NCBI GenBank assembly: GCA_006218025.1
Contig: VBWA01000017.1
Span: forward strand, 1 to 64,000
DNA: 64,000 bases
Reading direction: 5' to 3'
Source: Rhodocyclaceae bacterium
GTDB lineage: Bacteria > Pseudomonadota > Gammaproteobacteria > Burkholderiales > Rhodocyclaceae
Below the pieces are notes generated by a model. The model made no database searches. It saw nothing but the letters and a program-made list of their open reading frames with translations, and was not told the origin of the DNA. Shown piece after piece: positions 28,721 through 38,514 of this stretch. Both the position numbers and the translations under genes were made by a program. Position 1 is the first letter of the stretch. Each line of letters starts with the position of its first letter.

Positions 28721-30048
28721 TGCCGCAACTTCAGGGTTTGCCAGACGCGAGCCTGGACGGCTGGCTGGCGCACCTCGAAGCGCTGCATCCGCGCGGCAGC
28801 GCCGGTATCGAACTGGGTCTCGAACGTGTTGCCGCCGTCAAGACGCGGCTGGGTCAGCGCGAGACCTGTCCGGTGATCCTGATCGGCGGCACCAACGGCA
28901 AGGGCTCCACCTGCGCGATGCTGGAGCGCATCCTGCTCGCTGCCGGTTATCGCGTCGGGCTATATACCTCGCCGCATCTGCTGCGTTACAACGAGCGCGT
29001 CAGGATCAACGGCATCGCCGCCGATGATGCCAGTCTCTGCGCCGCATTCTCCCGCGTCGAGCAGGCGCGGGGCGACGCTGCGCTGACTTATTTCGAGTTC
29101 GGCACCCTGGCGGCGTGGGAAGTGTTCGCTGCGGCGAATCTCGATGCCGTCATTCTCGAGGTCGGCCTCGGCGGCCGGCTCGACGCCACGAACGTCTATC
29201 AGCCCGCCTGCGCCATCGTCACCGGTGTCGATTTCGATCACATGGATTTCCTTGGCGCGGACCGCGAGGCCATCGGCTTCGAGAAGGCTGGAATCTTCCG
29301 CAGCGGCGTGCCGGCGATCTGTGGTGATCCGCAACCGCCGCAGTCCTTGCTGGCTCACGCAGATGCGATTGGCGCCAAGCTGCAGCTCATGGGACGGGAC
29401 TTCGGCTATCAGCGTCAGGAGCAGCAGTGGCTGTATTGGTGGCGTCCCGCCGTTGGCGGCGGCGAGCACGGCAACACCGCAGCAATCCGGCGCGGCGGAC
29501 TGGCATTTCCGGCCCTTCGTGGCGGCCAGCAACTGGCCAACGCGGCTTGCGCACTCGCTGCACTCGACGTGCTGCACCATGCTTTGCCGGTAGCGATGAA
29601 GGACATCCGCCAGGGCTTGATCGCGGTCGAGTTGACGGGACGTTTTCAGGTCCTGCCCGGACGTCCGTCAGTGGTGCTGGATGTTGCCCACAATCCGCAG
29701 GCTGCCCGGGTGCTGGCCGCCAATCTGGGCGATATGAGTTTTCATCCGAACACCTGGGTCGTGTTCGGCATGCTCGGCGACAAGGATATCGATGGCGTGA
29801 TCGACGCTTTGCGCGAGCGCGTAACGCACTGGCTGCCGTGCACGCTGGAAGGCCGCCGTGCCGCCAGCGCCGACTTTCTGGCGGGTCGCCTGGAGGCGAA
29901 GGGAATCAGGGTCGCGGGCAAGTTCGATTCGCCGGCCGCGGCACTCGCCTGGGCGCAAGAGAACGCGGGCGAAGATGATAGAATTCTGGCCTTCGGATCC
30001 TTCCTCACTGTTGCTGCGGCCTTGCAAGCGCTGGGCCGTTCAGCGTAA
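28720..30048 (+). CDS. folC: bifunctional folylpolyglutamate / dihydrofolate synthase
   Basis: 442 residues. It adds glutamate to dihydropteroate and to reduced folates. The P-loop GGTNGKGSTCAM (about 54-65) and the Mur-ligase-like LEVGLGGRLDATNV are visible. I used the ATG at 28720, which overlaps the accD stop, rather than the TTG one codon earlier. The codons for [10 protein letters not shown] contain copy 5 of the dispersed motif on the opposite strand. FolP, the preceding pathway step, is at 60.5 kb. Confidence 0.96.
   Translation: MPQLQGLPDASLDGWLAHLEALHPRGSAGIELGLERVAAVKTRLGQRETCPVILIGGTNGKGSTCAMLERILLAAGYRVGLYTSPHLLRYNERVRINGIAADDASLCAAFSRVEQARGDAALTYFEFGTLAAWEVFAAANLDAVILEVGLGGRLDATNVYQPACAIVTGVDFDHMDFLGADREAIGFEKAGIFRSGVPAICGDPQPPQSLLAHADAIGAKLQLMGRDFGYQRQEQQWLYWWRPAVGGGEHGNTAAIRRGGLAFPALRGGQQLANAACALAALDVLHHALPVAMKDIRQGLIAVELTGRFQVLPGRPSVVLDVAHNPQAARVLAANLGDMSFHPNTWVVFGMLGDKDIDGVIDALRERVTHWLPCTLEGRRAASADFLAGRLEAKGIRVAGKFDSPAAALAWAQENAGEDDRILAFGSFLTVAAALQALGRSA
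29856..29875 (-). repeat. dispersed 20-base motif, copy 5
   Basis: Minus-strand copy with N6 = GGCGGC, antisense within folC, where the gene reads AASADFLA. Confidence 0.75.
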
Positions 30049-30053
30049 CCACG

Positions 30054-30728
30054 ATGGCGGAACAAGACACATCGCCTGACGCAGATTTGCAACTGAAGAA
30101 GCGTGCTCGCCGCCGGCTTGTCGGCGCCGCCGCGCTGGCGCTGTTGGCCGTCATTGTCCTGCCGATGGTGATGGATCGCGAGCCGCGTCCTCTGAGTCAG
30201 GACATTCAGGTGCGCATTCCCAGTCAGGATTCGACGGGCCTTGTCGCCAAGGTCTTGCCGGGCAAACCCGTGGCAACGCCCATGCCGGCACCGGAGCCGC
30301 AGCCCGTGGCAGAACCGAAGGCGGAGGTTCAGGCCAAAGCCGAACCCGTCACCACGGCAGCCGCGGCAGCGCCTGCGGTGACCAAGCCGGCTGCTCCGAC
30401 GGCGGCGCCGCCAGTGAAGGCCGCTCCAAAGCCGGTGGAAAAGCCGACAGCCCCCGAAAAGAAGCCTGAGGCTGCGGCAACGCCGGCGAACGAAGCCTCC
30501 GGTCAGTGGGTGGTTCAGCTCGGTGCCTACAAGGAAGCGGGCAACGTCAAGCTCCTGCTGGCCAAGTTGAAAGGCGTCGGCGTCCCCGCATATACAGAGA
30601 AGTCCGATACACCGCAGGGACCCCGCACTCGTGTCCGGGCAGGCCCCTTTGCCACGCAGGAAGCTGCAGAGAAGGCTCGCTCGAGAATCAAGATCATCGG
30701 CGTAGACGGCCCGGTAGCACCAAAGTAA
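30054..30728 (+). CDS. SPOR-domain membrane protein (DedD-like)
   Basis: 224 residues. A short cytoplasmic N terminus, one membrane helix (about 22-42), a long Pro/Ala/Lys-rich periplasmic linker (about 75-150) and a C-terminal SPOR domain (GQWVVQLGAYKEAGNVKLLLAKLKG). SPOR domains bind septal peptidoglycan stripped of stem peptides, so this is probably a cell-division-site protein like DedD. It lies between folC and cvpA, the same order as dedD in enteric bacteria. Confidence 0.9.
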   Translation: MAEQDTSPDADLQLKKRARRRLVGAAALALLAVIVLPMVMDREPRPLSQDIQVRIPSQDSTGLVAKVLPGKPVATPMPAPEPQPVAEPKAEVQAKAEPVTTAAAAAPAVTKPAAPTAAPPVKAAPKPVEKPTAPEKKPEAAATPANEASGQWVVQLGAYKEAGNVKLLLAKLKGVGVPAYTEKSDTPQGPRTRVRAGPFATQEAAEKARSRIKIIGVDGPVAPK

Positions 30729-30732
30729 GGCA

Positions 30733-31224
30733 ATGACCGCGTTCGATTACGCCGTGCTGGCGGCAATTCTGGCGTCGGTGCTGGTAGGTTTGTGGCGCGG
30801 TGTGGTGAGCGAGATTCTGGCGCTGGTCGCCTGGATAGTGGCGTTTCTGATTGCGCGCGCCGAGGCGTCCGTGGTGGCCAATTGGCTCTCCGGGCAGGTC
30901 GCCGAGCCGGGCATGCGGCTGGCAGCGGCTTACGTACTGGTTTTTGTCGGTGTATTGTTAGTCTTCGCGATAGCGCGCATGCTTGTTTCGCTGATGCTGA
31001 AGGCGGCAGGCTTGGGTTTGCTGGACCGCTTGCTGGGCGCCGGTTTTGGCGTCCTGCGCGGGGTTCTGGTGGTGTGGGTGGCGGTGCTGGTGGCGGGTAT
31101 GACCCCGCTGCCGAAGGCTGACTGGTGGCGTGAGGCGACGTTGGCGCCGCCGCTGGAAACCGCGGTGATTGCAGCAAAGCCCTGGTTGCCGGCAGAAGCG
31201 GCAAAACGGATTCGGTTTCGATAG
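30733..31224 (+). CDS. cvpA: CvpA family inner-membrane protein
   Basis: 163 residues with four membrane segments (about 5-25, 28-48, 62-84, 100-120). The FDYAVLAAILASVLVGLWRGVVSEILAL start is characteristic. CvpA was first linked to colicin V production and more recently to envelope homeostasis; its mechanism is unresolved. It directly precedes purF, as in many proteobacteria. Confidence 0.92.
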   Translation: MTAFDYAVLAAILASVLVGLWRGVVSEILALVAWIVAFLIARAEASVVANWLSGQVAEPGMRLAAAYVLVFVGVLLVFAIARMLVSLMLKAAGLGLLDRLLGAGFGVLRGVLVVWVAVLVAGMTPLPKADWWREATLAPPLETAVIAAKPWLPAEAAKRIRFR

Positions 31225-31247
31225 AGGAATATGACCATCCTCCCTTT

Positions 31248-31266
31248 CCCCTTCCCGGGGAAGGGG
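31248..31266. promoter_or_regulatory. hairpin in the purF leader
   Basis: CCCCTTCC-CGG-GGAAGGGG is a perfect 8-bp stem with a three-base loop, 24 bases after cvpA and about 75 before the purF ATG. It lacks a U-tract, so it is not a clear terminator; it may be an mRNA-processing or stability element. Nothing else is visible in this 118-base gap. Confidence 0.4.
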
Positions 31267-31342
31267 GCGATAATTGCTCGCGGGCGCTGCCCGCTCGATA
31301 TTTTGGCTGCTTCCCCTTGGGGCGGCCCTGCGGAGAAGGACC

Positions 31343-32884
31343 ATGTGCGGAATTCTGGGTGTGGTGGCCACCACGCCGGTGAATCAGTTGCTCTACGACG
31401 GCTTGCAGGTGCTCCAGCACCGCGGCCAGGATGCCGCAGGCATCGCCACGGCGGAGGGCGGGCGCTTCCACATGCACAAGGGCTCCGGCCTGGTGCGCGA
31501 TGTTTTCCGTACCCGCAACATGCGCAGCCTGCTGGGCAACTGGGGCATCGGCCATTGCCGCTACCCGACCGCCGGTTCTGCCGACAACGCCGCCGAGGCG
31601 CAACCGTTCTACGTCAATTCGCCCTTCGGCCTGATGTTGGCGCACAACGGCAATCTGACCAATGCCGACCAGTTGAAGCAGGACATGTTCCTGCAGGATT
31701 TGCGGCACATGAACACCAACTCCGATTCGGAGGTGCTGCTCAACGTCCTGGCGCATGAATTGCAGGCCGCGTCGAGCAAATATCAGGTGGACGCCGAGAC
31801 CATCTTCAAGGCGGTAGCCGGCGTGCATCGCCGCGTCAAGGGCGCCTATGCCGTGGTGGCGATGATCGCCGGCTACGGCCTGCTGGCTTTCCGCGACCCC
31901 TACGGCATTCGTCCGCTGGTGATGGGCAAGAACGAGACGCCGCAAGGCACCGAATACATGGTGGCGTCGGAGAGCGTGGCGATCGATACGCTCGGTTTCA
32001 AGATGCTGCGCGATGTCGAGCCGGGCGAGGCGGTGTTGATCGACATGCGCGGCAATTTCGTCAGCCGGCAGTGCGCCGAGCGCACGCTCCATGCACCCTG
32101 CATGTTCGAGTTCGTCTATCTGGCGCGTCCCGATTCCGTGATGGACGGCATATCGGTGTACGAGACGCGGGCCAAGATGGGCGACTACCTGGCCGACAAG
32201 ATCCGCCTGACCATGCCGCATCTGGCGATCGATGCGGTGATCCCGATTCCCGATTCGAGTCGTCACTCGGCCATGGAGCTGGCGGCGCGCCTGAACCTTC
32301 CCTATCGCGAGGGCTTCGTCAAGAATCGCTACATCGGGCGTACCTTCATCATGCCCGGCCAGGCGACGAGGCGGAAATCCGTGCGGCAGAAGCTCAACGC
32401 CATCAGCCAGGAGTTCAAGGGGCGCAACGTGCTGCTGGTCGACGATTCCATCGTGCGCGGCACCACCAGCCGCGAGATCATCATGATGGCGCGCGAGGCC
32501 GGCGCGAAGAAGGTCTATTTCGCCTCCGCCTCGCCGCCGGTGCGCTTCGCCAACGTCTATGGCATCGACATGCCGACGCGCAGCGAACTGATCGCCGCCT
32601 TTCGCAACGACGACGAAATCTGCCGCGAGATCGGAGCCGATGCGCTGATCTACCAGGATCTGGACGCCCTCAAGGCCGCGGTGCGCTCGGTCAATCCGAC
32701 GGTGACCCAGTTCGAGACTTCCTGTTTCGACGGCCAGTACATCACCGGCGACGTCAGCGCCGCCTATCTGCAGAGCATGGAGGACAAGCGTTCCCGGACC
32801 CCGCTGCCGCTGCCGGACGACCAGGACGGCTTCGACGGGCAGGATGGCGAACAGCTCGACCTGAATCTGGTGCAGGCGGGATGA
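31343..32884 (+). CDS. purF: amidophosphoribosyltransferase
   Basis: 513 residues. It makes phosphoribosylamine from PRPP and glutamine, the first step of purine synthesis. The ATG at 31343 places the nucleophile cysteine directly after Met (MCGILGVVA), as required for the Ntn-hydrolase domain. The PRPP-binding loop [17 protein letters not shown] lies in the C-terminal half. The TGA overlaps the metZ ATG by the ATGA pattern. Confidence 0.98.
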   Translation: MCGILGVVATTPVNQLLYDGLQVLQHRGQDAAGIATAEGGRFHMHKGSGLVRDVFRTRNMRSLLGNWGIGHCRYPTAGSADNAAEAQPFYVNSPFGLMLAHNGNLTNADQLKQDMFLQDLRHMNTNSDSEVLLNVLAHELQAASSKYQVDAETIFKAVAGVHRRVKGAYAVVAMIAGYGLLAFRDPYGIRPLVMGKNETPQGTEYMVASESVAIDTLGFKMLRDVEPGEAVLIDMRGNFVSRQCAERTLHAPCMFEFVYLARPDSVMDGISVYETRAKMGDYLADKIRLTMPHLAIDAVIPIPDSSRHSAMELAARLNLPYREGFVKNRYIGRTFIMPGQATRRKSVRQKLNAISQEFKGRNVLLVDDSIVRGTTSREIIMMAREAGAKKVYFASASPPVRFANVYGIDMPTRSELIAAFRNDDEICREIGADALIYQDLDALKAAVRSVNPTVTQFETSCFDGQYITGDVSAAYLQSMEDKRSRTPLPLPDDQDGFDGQDGEQLDLNLVQAG

Positions 32885-34074
32885 GCGTTCTGGACACCGA
32901 TCCTGACAAGGCAGGCTGGTCTTTCGAGACCCTCGCCGTGCGCGCCGGTCAGGAGCGCAGCCAGTTCGGCGAGCATTCGGAGGCGCTCTACCTCACCTCG
33001 AGCTTCGTCTTTGCCAGCGCGGCACAGGCGGCGGCACGCTTTTCCGGCGAGGAGCCGGGCAATGTCTACGCGCGCTTCACCAACCCGACCGTCACCACCA
33101 TGCAGGAACGGCTGGCGGCGCTTGAGGGTGCAGAGGCCTGCGTCGCCACCGCCACCGGCATGGCGGCGATCCTGTCCACCGTGATGGCGCTGATGAAGGC
33201 GGGCGAACACATCGTCGCCTCGCGCAGCATCTTCGGCGCTACGCAGCAACTGTTCGGCAACATATTGCCGCGCTTCGGCGTCGAGACCAGTTTCGTCGAC
33301 AAGGGAAGCATCGAGGCATTTCGCGCGGCGCTGCGCCCGACCACGCGGCTGGTCTTCATCGAGACACCGTCCAACCCCCTGACCGAAGTCTTCGACATCG
33401 CGGCCCTGGCCGACGTTGCCCACACCGCGGGCGCGCTGCTGGTGGTCGATAACTGCTTCTGCACGCCGGCATTGCAGCGGCCGCTCGAGTTGGGCGCCGA
33501 CCTGGTGATTCATTCCGCGACCAAGTACCTGGACGGGCAGGGCCGCGTGCTGGGCGGCGCCGTCTGCGGCGTCCGTGCGCTGACCGACGAAGTCTTCAAG
33601 TTTCTGCGTACCGCCGGGCCGACGCTCTCGCCGTTCAATGCATGGGTAATTCTCAAGGGGCTGGAAACCCTGTCGGTGCGAATGAAGGCACAGTCGGCAA
33701 ATGCCCTCGAACTCGCGCAGTGGCTGGAAGCGCAGCCGCAGGTCGCTCGCGTGTATTACCCCGGGCTCGCTTCACATCCGCAACACGCGCTGGCAATGCG
33801 GCAGCAGGCCAGCGGCGGCGCCATCGTGTCCTTCGAGGTCAAGGGCGAGCGTGCAGCGGCATGGCGCGTGGTGGACAACTGCCGCCTGCTGTCGATTACC
33901 GCGAATCTGGGCGACACCAAGACCACCATCACGCATCCGGCCTCGACCACGCACGGTCGGATTACGGCCGAAGCGCGGGCCGCCTCGGGCATAGGCGAAG
34001 GTTTGTTGCGGATTGCCGTCGGACTGGAAAGCCCGGCCGATCTGAAGGCCGATCTGGCGCGGGGGCTGCGTTAG
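32881..34074 (+). CDS. metZ: O-succinylhomoserine sulfhydrylase
   Basis: 397 residues, a PLP enzyme of the Cys/Met metabolism family. It makes homocysteine directly from O-succinylhomoserine and sulfide. The PLP lysine is in [16 protein letters not shown]. The purF-metZ order is that of Pseudomonas and betaproteobacteria, which supports MetZ over MetB. Its last four bases overlap the end of the convergent lpxH. Confidence 0.93.
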   Translation: MSVLDTDPDKAGWSFETLAVRAGQERSQFGEHSEALYLTSSFVFASAAQAAARFSGEEPGNVYARFTNPTVTTMQERLAALEGAEACVATATGMAAILSTVMALMKAGEHIVASRSIFGATQQLFGNILPRFGVETSFVDKGSIEAFRAALRPTTRLVFIETPSNPLTEVFDIAALADVAHTAGALLVVDNCFCTPALQRPLELGADLVIHSATKYLDGQGRVLGGAVCGVRALTDEVFKFLRTAGPTLSPFNAWVILKGLETLSVRMKAQSANALELAQWLEAQPQVARVYYPGLASHPQHALAMRQQASGGAIVSFEVKGERAAAWRVVDNCRLLSITANLGDTKTTITHPASTTHGRITAEARAASGIGEGLLRIAVGLESPADLKADLARGLR

Positions 34075-34817
34075 GTCGACAGGTTGATGCGGCGGATGCC
34101 TGCCGCGTCGATTTCCAGCGCATCGCCGCGCCCGGTATCCCAATCGGAAAGCACCCAGCGTTCGGCGCTGCCGGACGCCAACTGAATCACCTCGTGTCCG
34201 GGGCGGTGCGTGTGACCGTGGATCAGGCGGGTGCAACCGTGAGCCGTCAGCGCCTCGCGGATCGCGGCGCCGTTGGCATCCATGATCGCGGCCGTCTTGC
34301 CCTGCATTGCCTCTGCGCTGCGGCGTCGGAGGCTCGCCACCTCGGCGCGGCGCTCGGGCAGGGGGCGGGCCAGAAAATCCGCCTGCCATTGCTGCGAGCG
34401 AACCATGCGCCGGAACTCCTGGTAGGGAAGGTCGTCGATGCAGACGGTATCGCCATGCATCAGCAAGGTTGGCGTACCGCCAGCGCCGACTTTCTCAGTC
34501 TCGCTGAGCAGGCGCATCCCGGCCGCCGCGGCGAAGGTCTCGCCGATCAGGAAATCGCGGTTGCCGGCGATGAAGAAGATGCGCGTGCCCCGATCCGCCA
34601 GATCGCGCAGCAGTTTGCACACCCGCGCATTGAAAGGATCACCGAGATCGTCGTCGCCGATCCAGTACTCGAACAGGTCGCCGAGGATGAACAGCGTCTC
34701 GACCCTGGCGGCTGCCGTAGCGGCGAGAAAGTCGGCGAAGCGCTGGGTCAGATCGGGCCGTTCGGCCCGCAGGTGCAGGTCGGAAACGAAGCGGGCAGTT
34801 CCGGCGATGGTCAGCAT
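34071..34817 (-). CDS. lpxH: UDP-2,3-diacylglucosamine diphosphatase
   Basis: 248 residues. It cleaves UDP-2,3-diacylglucosamine to lipid X in lipid A synthesis at the inner membrane. The calcineurin-type metal motifs are seen in order: SDLHL, GDLFEYWIGDDD, GNRDFLIG and HGHTHRPGH. The codons for EKVGAGGTPT contain copy 6 of the dispersed motif. It follows ppiB with a 15-base gap on the minus strand. Confidence 0.96.
   Translation of the reverse strand: MLTIAGTARFVSDLHLRAERPDLTQRFADFLAATAAARVETLFILGDLFEYWIGDDDLGDPFNARVCKLLRDLADRGTRIFFIAGNRDFLIGETFAAAAGMRLLSETEKVGAGGTPTLLMHGDTVCIDDLPYQEFRRMVRSQQWQADFLARPLPERRAEVASLRRRSAEAMQGKTAAIMDANGAAIREALTAHGCTRLIHGHTHRPGHEVIQLASGSAERWVLSDWDTGRGDALEIDAAGIRRINLST
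34472..34491 (-). repeat. dispersed 20-base motif, copy 6
   Basis: Minus-strand copy with N6 = GGCGGT then ACGC (the only copy differing in the last base), sense within lpxH and read as KVGAGGTP. Confidence 0.7.
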
Positions 34818-34832
34818 GGAACCGCCGCTGGA

Positions 34833-35321
34833 TCAGATTACTTCCGCGCGCTCGATGACGACGTCGTTTGCAGGCACGTTCTGGTGGAAGCCCTTGTTGG
34901 CTGTTTTCACCGCCTTGATCTTGTCCACGATATCCTTGCCTTCGACGACACGACCGAATACGCAATAGCCCCAGCCGTCCTGGCATTTGTCGTTGTCGAG
35001 GAAGTCGTTGTCGCCGACATTGATGAAGAACTGCGCGGTGGCCGAATGCGGGTCGCTGGTGCGCGCCATGGCGACGGTGTAGCGCTCGTTCCTGAGGCCG
35101 TTCCTGGCTTCGTTCTCGATCGGCGCCTTGACCGGTTTCTGGTCCATGCCCGGCTCGAAGCCGCCGCCCTGGATCATGAAGCCATCGATCACGCGATGGA
35201 AAATCGTATTGTCGTAGTGGCCGGCTTCAACATAGGCAATGAAGTTGGCGACGCTCTTGGGAGCCTTCTCGGCATCGAGTTCGAGCGTGATGACGCCGTG
35301 GTTGGTGGTGAGCTTGATCAT
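34833..35321 (-). CDS. ppiB: cytoplasmic peptidyl-prolyl isomerase (cyclophilin B type)
   Basis: 162 residues without a signal peptide. The cyclophilin core is complete: [32 protein letters not shown] and [11 protein letters not shown]. It speeds cis-trans proline isomerisation in the cytosol. The ATG at 35321 was chosen because it gives the standard MIKLTTNHG start; a longer open frame upstream has no family match. It is paired with the exported ppiA just upstream. Confidence 0.96.
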   Translation of the reverse strand: MIKLTTNHGVITLELDAEKAPKSVANFIAYVEAGHYDNTIFHRVIDGFMIQGGGFEPGMDQKPVKAPIENEARNGLRNERYTVAMARTSDPHSATAQFFINVGDNDFLDNDKCQDGWGYCVFGRVVEGKDIVDKIKAVKTANKGFHQNVPANDVVIERAEVI

Positions 35322-35340
35322 GACGTTTGTCCTGTGTGAA

Positions 35341-35904
35341 TTATTTCTTGGTCGGCAGCAGCTTGACGGATTCGATGAGAACCGGCGTGGTCGGCACGTT
35401 CTGGTGGGGCCCGGCATTGGCGGTCGGCACCGTGGCGATCTTCTGCACTATGTCGAGGCCTTGCACCACCTTGCCGAATACGGCGTAGCCCCAGCCGTCG
35501 CGGCCCGGGTAATCGAGAAAGCTGTTGTCCTTGAGGTTGATGAAGAACTGCGCGCTGGCGGAGTGCGGATCGCCGGTGCGCGCCATGGCCAATGTGCCGG
35601 TTTCGTTCTTCAGGCCATTCTTGGCTTCATTCTGGATCTGCGCGCGCGTTTCCTTCTGTTTCATGTCCGGCGTGAAGCCGCCGCCCTGGATCATGAAGCC
35701 CGGGATCACGCGATGGAACACGGTGCCGTTGAAGAAGCCGTCCTTGGCGTACTGCAGAAAGTTCTCCACCGTCTTCGGTGCCTTGTCCTGGTACAACTCG
35801 ATGATCAGAGTGCCCTGCGAGGTTTTCAGCTCGAGCTGCGGGTTGGCGGCATGAGCGGCGATGCTGAACAGAAGCGCGAAAGCGAGCAGAAACAGGCGAT
35901 ACAT
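35341..35904 (-). CDS. ppiA: periplasmic peptidyl-prolyl isomerase (cyclophilin A type)
   Basis: 187 residues. The first 20 form a signal peptide (ending AHA), so it acts in the periplasm. The cyclophilin motifs [31 protein letters not shown] and [11 protein letters not shown] are intact. The ATG at 35904 follows GGAGGTTCC. Adjacent to the cytosolic ppiB, probably from an old duplication. Confidence 0.95.
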   Translation of the reverse strand: MYRLFLLAFALLFSIAAHAANPQLELKTSQGTLIIELYQDKAPKTVENFLQYAKDGFFNGTVFHRVIPGFMIQGGGFTPDMKQKETRAQIQNEAKNGLKNETGTLAMARTGDPHSASAQFFINLKDNSFLDYPGRDGWGYAVFGKVVQGLDIVQKIATVPTANAGPHQNVPTTPVLIESVKLLPTKK

Positions 35905-35962
35905 GGAACCTCCGGAAAAACGGGTGAGGGAAATGGTGACTCAGCCAGCGAAAGAGGCCGCC

Positions 35963-37213
35963 TTACGCGGCGCCTTCGAAGACGATTTTCCAGCGGCCGC
36001 CTTCCTTGATCCAGTACTGACGTTTTTTCATCTGGCTGGAAAGGTTGCTGGAGCGGTAATCCTGCTCGAAGGTGACGACGACGTATTCTTCCTTGCCGGG
36101 ATTGCGGAACATGCTGATATTGCCGGTATCGACCTTGATCCAGCTCTTGGCCGCGTTGACCTTGCGCTTCTGTTCGATCCAGCCCTGATAGCCCTGCCCG
36201 TCGGAATGGAACTTGTGCGAGTAGTGCCGCGCGTAGTGCTCGATGTTGCGGCTCTCCCAGTCCTGCCGCCATTCCTCGACATTCTTGAGCAGTGACGTGC
36301 GTTCGCTCTGCCAATCGTCGAGCGACAGCCATTCGATGCTGTTGCTGATGATCACCGGGGTCAGGCCTATCTGCAGGCTTTTCGACAGCGTATCGAGATC
36401 CTGGTTGGCCAGAACCACGCAGCCGTCGGAGGCCCTGGGCGGGCGCGAGAAGGTGTCGGACGGCGTGCCGTGCAGCCAGATGCCGTGGCCGTTGCGCCCC
36501 TGGCGCTTGTCCCAGTCGTTGGGATAGTTGATCGGGAAGGCGCCGCTGCCGTAAAAGTCGGTCAGCTTCTGCCGCGGCAGGCTGGAGGTGACGTGATAGA
36601 CGCCGATCGGCGTCTTCTTGTCGCCCTCTCTGGCCTTGTCGGAACCGAGCTTGCCCTGCGAGATGTAGTAGTCGGCGACGAACCGCGGCGTGCCGTTGTC
36701 ATTCTGGTAAAGATAGAGGCGGGACTTCTGCGTATCCACCACCACCGCGTGCTTCTGTTCCGGATGCATCTGCAGCAGATACCGCGGTACATAGTCGGCC
36801 GGCGGCTTGGTGCGGTAGCCCTTGAGGCGGACGATGGCTTCGTCGCGCAGATCGGCGATCTTTTCCCCCGCCCCCGCTCCAGCTCCGCCGCCTTCGCCAA
36901 AGGACATCAGGGGGCGGGAGCGCGCCAGCAACAGGTCGCCCTGGACCAGATGCGCCAGACGGAAATTGGGATAGGCCTTGATCAGCATGTCGGTCTGCTG
37001 CATGGCGACTTCAAGCCGGTTGGCTTCGATGGCATCGAATACTTTTGCCAGTAGCGGCTCCGGCCCCGAATCGGTATAGCTCGCCGCGACGGCGCCCGTG
37101 CCGGCAGTCTTCTTGAGATGCTTGGGTGCCTTGCCCGCAGCATTGGACGCGCCTGCAGCAAGCAGCAGGCTGCAGGCGGCAATGACTGTCAGGAGGCGCA
37201 ACGGGTGGCGCAT
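35963..37213 (-). CDS. L,D-transpeptidase (YkuD) with C-terminal NTF2-like domain
   Basis: 416 residues. Signal peptide (about 1-25), a helical TPR-like region (about 50-100), then a YkuD catalytic domain with the histidine in WLHGTPSDTF (near 245) and the nucleophile in ASDGCVVL (near 264). The last 120 residues form an NTF2/SnoaL-like domain (W-x-x-D-W … FEQDYRSSN … GGRWKIVFE). Such enzymes make 3-3 crosslinks in peptidoglycan or anchor outer-membrane proteins to it. The gene shares its start with the end of the upstream TPR gene, whose C-terminal domain is of the same kind. Confidence 0.88.
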   Translation of the reverse strand: MRHPLRLLTVIAACSLLLAAGASNAAGKAPKHLKKTAGTGAVAASYTDSGPEPLLAKVFDAIEANRLEVAMQQTDMLIKAYPNFRLAHLVQGDLLLARSRPLMSFGEGGGAGAGAGEKIADLRDEAIVRLKGYRTKPPADYVPRYLLQMHPEQKHAVVVDTQKSRLYLYQNDNGTPRFVADYYISQGKLGSDKAREGDKKTPIGVYHVTSSLPRQKLTDFYGSGAFPINYPNDWDKRQGRNGHGIWLHGTPSDTFSRPPRASDGCVVLANQDLDTLSKSLQIGLTPVIISNSIEWLSLDDWQSERTSLLKNVEEWRQDWESRNIEHYARHYSHKFHSDGQGYQGWIEQKRKVNAAKSWIKVDTGNISMFRNPGKEEYVVVTFEQDYRSSNLSSQMKKRQYWIKEGGRWKIVFEGAA

Positions 37214-38262
37214 CAGCTACCGACCCGCTCCTGCAGGATCTGCCACTTGCCGTCGCGCTTGCCCATCAACAGCGTCTTGTTGCTGGATGTCTTCAGCGAA
37301 GCCGACTTGTAATGCTGACGGAACTTCACTGTCGCGGTGTCGCCATCGACGCTTATGCGCAGGTTTTCGTAGCTGACCTGGATTGCCCCCGGCTTGGCGA
37401 TGCGTTTCTGGCGCTCGGCATCCCACGCCGAACGCGATTCGCCGGCCGGGGTCTTGAAGTCGCGGGCATAGGTCGCGAGGTAGGCCTTTACGTCCTTGCG
37501 CGACCAGGCAGCAGCCCACAGGTCGATGGCATTGGTGATCTCGGCATTGGGATCGCCTGCGGCTTTTGCCGCAGCGGGCTTGGGCGCTTCGGCGGGCTTG
37601 GCCGACACGGCCGCGGGCGCTGCGGCTACCGGGGCGGCAGCGACAGGGGTGGGTGCGGCTTTGGGTGCTTCGGCGAGCTTGACGGGTTCGGCCGGGCGCG
37701 CATCGCCTATCGGTTTGGTGGTCTTGCCGGGACGGCTGGCGGTGCCCATCAGATCGCGAATCAGGGCCAGCTTGTTCTGCGCGCTGGAATTCGATGAATC
37801 AATCTGCAGCGCCTTGTCATAAGCCTGACTGGCGAGTCGCGCGTAAATGTCGCCGAGGTTCTCGTGGGCGGTCGCGTAGGACGGATGGGTGCGGATGGCC
37901 ATTTCCAGCGCCTGCTTGGCCTTGTCATACTGTTTCTGCTGGGCGTAGATGACGGCGAGGTTGTTGTAGGGTTCAGGCAGTTCCGGGTAATCCTCGGTCA
38001 GTTTGGTAAACATCACGATGGCCTCGTTGGGCTTGTTCATCTCGGTCAGCACGATGCCCTTGAGAAAGCGCCCCTGCGCATCCTTGGGCTTGGCAGCAAG
38101 ATACTTGTCGACCTGTTCCAGCGCCTGGGCATGCTGCCCCTGCTTGATCTGCTTGCTGATGTCCTGCAGCGCGTCGGCATGGACGGCCGGTGCCAGTGCC
38201 AGGAGCGTGACGGAAAGGGCTGATGCCAGTAGGCGTGCGGCGGTGAGGCGGATTTGGGTCAT
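37213..38262 (-). CDS. exported TPR-repeat protein with C-terminal NTF2-like domain
   Basis: 349 residues. Signal peptide (about 1-29, ending VHA), three or four TPR units (about 30-150, for example EPYNNLAVIYAQQKQYDKA), an Ala/Pro-rich linker (about 185-235), and a C-terminal domain resembling that of the neighbouring L,D-transpeptidase (W-x-x-A-W-x-x-K-D, KFRQHYKSAS, GKWQILQE). It overlaps the transpeptidase by one base, so the two are probably coupled and may act together in the envelope. Confidence 0.82.
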   Translation of the reverse strand: MTQIRLTAARLLASALSVTLLALAPAVHADALQDISKQIKQGQHAQALEQVDKYLAAKPKDAQGRFLKGIVLTEMNKPNEAIVMFTKLTEDYPELPEPYNNLAVIYAQQKQYDKAKQALEMAIRTHPSYATAHENLGDIYARLASQAYDKALQIDSSNSSAQNKLALIRDLMGTASRPGKTTKPIGDARPAEPVKLAEAPKAAPTPVAAAPVAAAPAAVSAKPAEAPKPAAAKAAGDPNAEITNAIDLWAAAWSRKDVKAYLATYARDFKTPAGESRSAWDAERQKRIAKPGAIQVSYENLRISVDGDTATVKFRQHYKSASLKTSSNKTLLMGKRDGKWQILQERVGS

Positions 38263-38299
38263 GGTATATACTTCTCGTTGACGGTTGCCCGAAAATGAA

Positions 38300-38357
38300 T
38301 TTAGTTACGGCCGCTGCGCTTAACGCCGATGAAGCTGGCGTTAGCCTGCTCTGAAAC
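38300..38357 (+). repeat. structured dispersed element B, copy 3 (between TPR gene and cysS)
   Basis: 58 bases closely matching the fimV-upstream copy 1, with the differences mostly in the apical loop and the 3' arm. The inner stem TAACGCC/GGCGTTA is preserved, and the outer stem is shortened. It lies in the 252-base gap between two divergent genes, 38 bases from the TPR gene start and about 157 from cysS. The rest of the gap shows nothing recognisable. Confidence 0.65.
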
Positions 38358-38514
38358 TGCGTCTTCGCGGGGACAAACCATGCGGGATTCAGCGGTGGAT
38401 TCTACCAAGAAGCCCGCACTCCCTACAACCTGACCGCGTTTGATCGATGGCCCGATAATGTCGGCCTTTCGTGTCCATTTTTCTGCTTACCCCGGCATTT
38501 AGACGATTTCCCCC

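Noticed and set aside
31241-31270. Intrinsic terminator between cvpA and purF
   Set aside because: The stem is good but no U-tract follows in either direction, so it was kept only as a hairpin.
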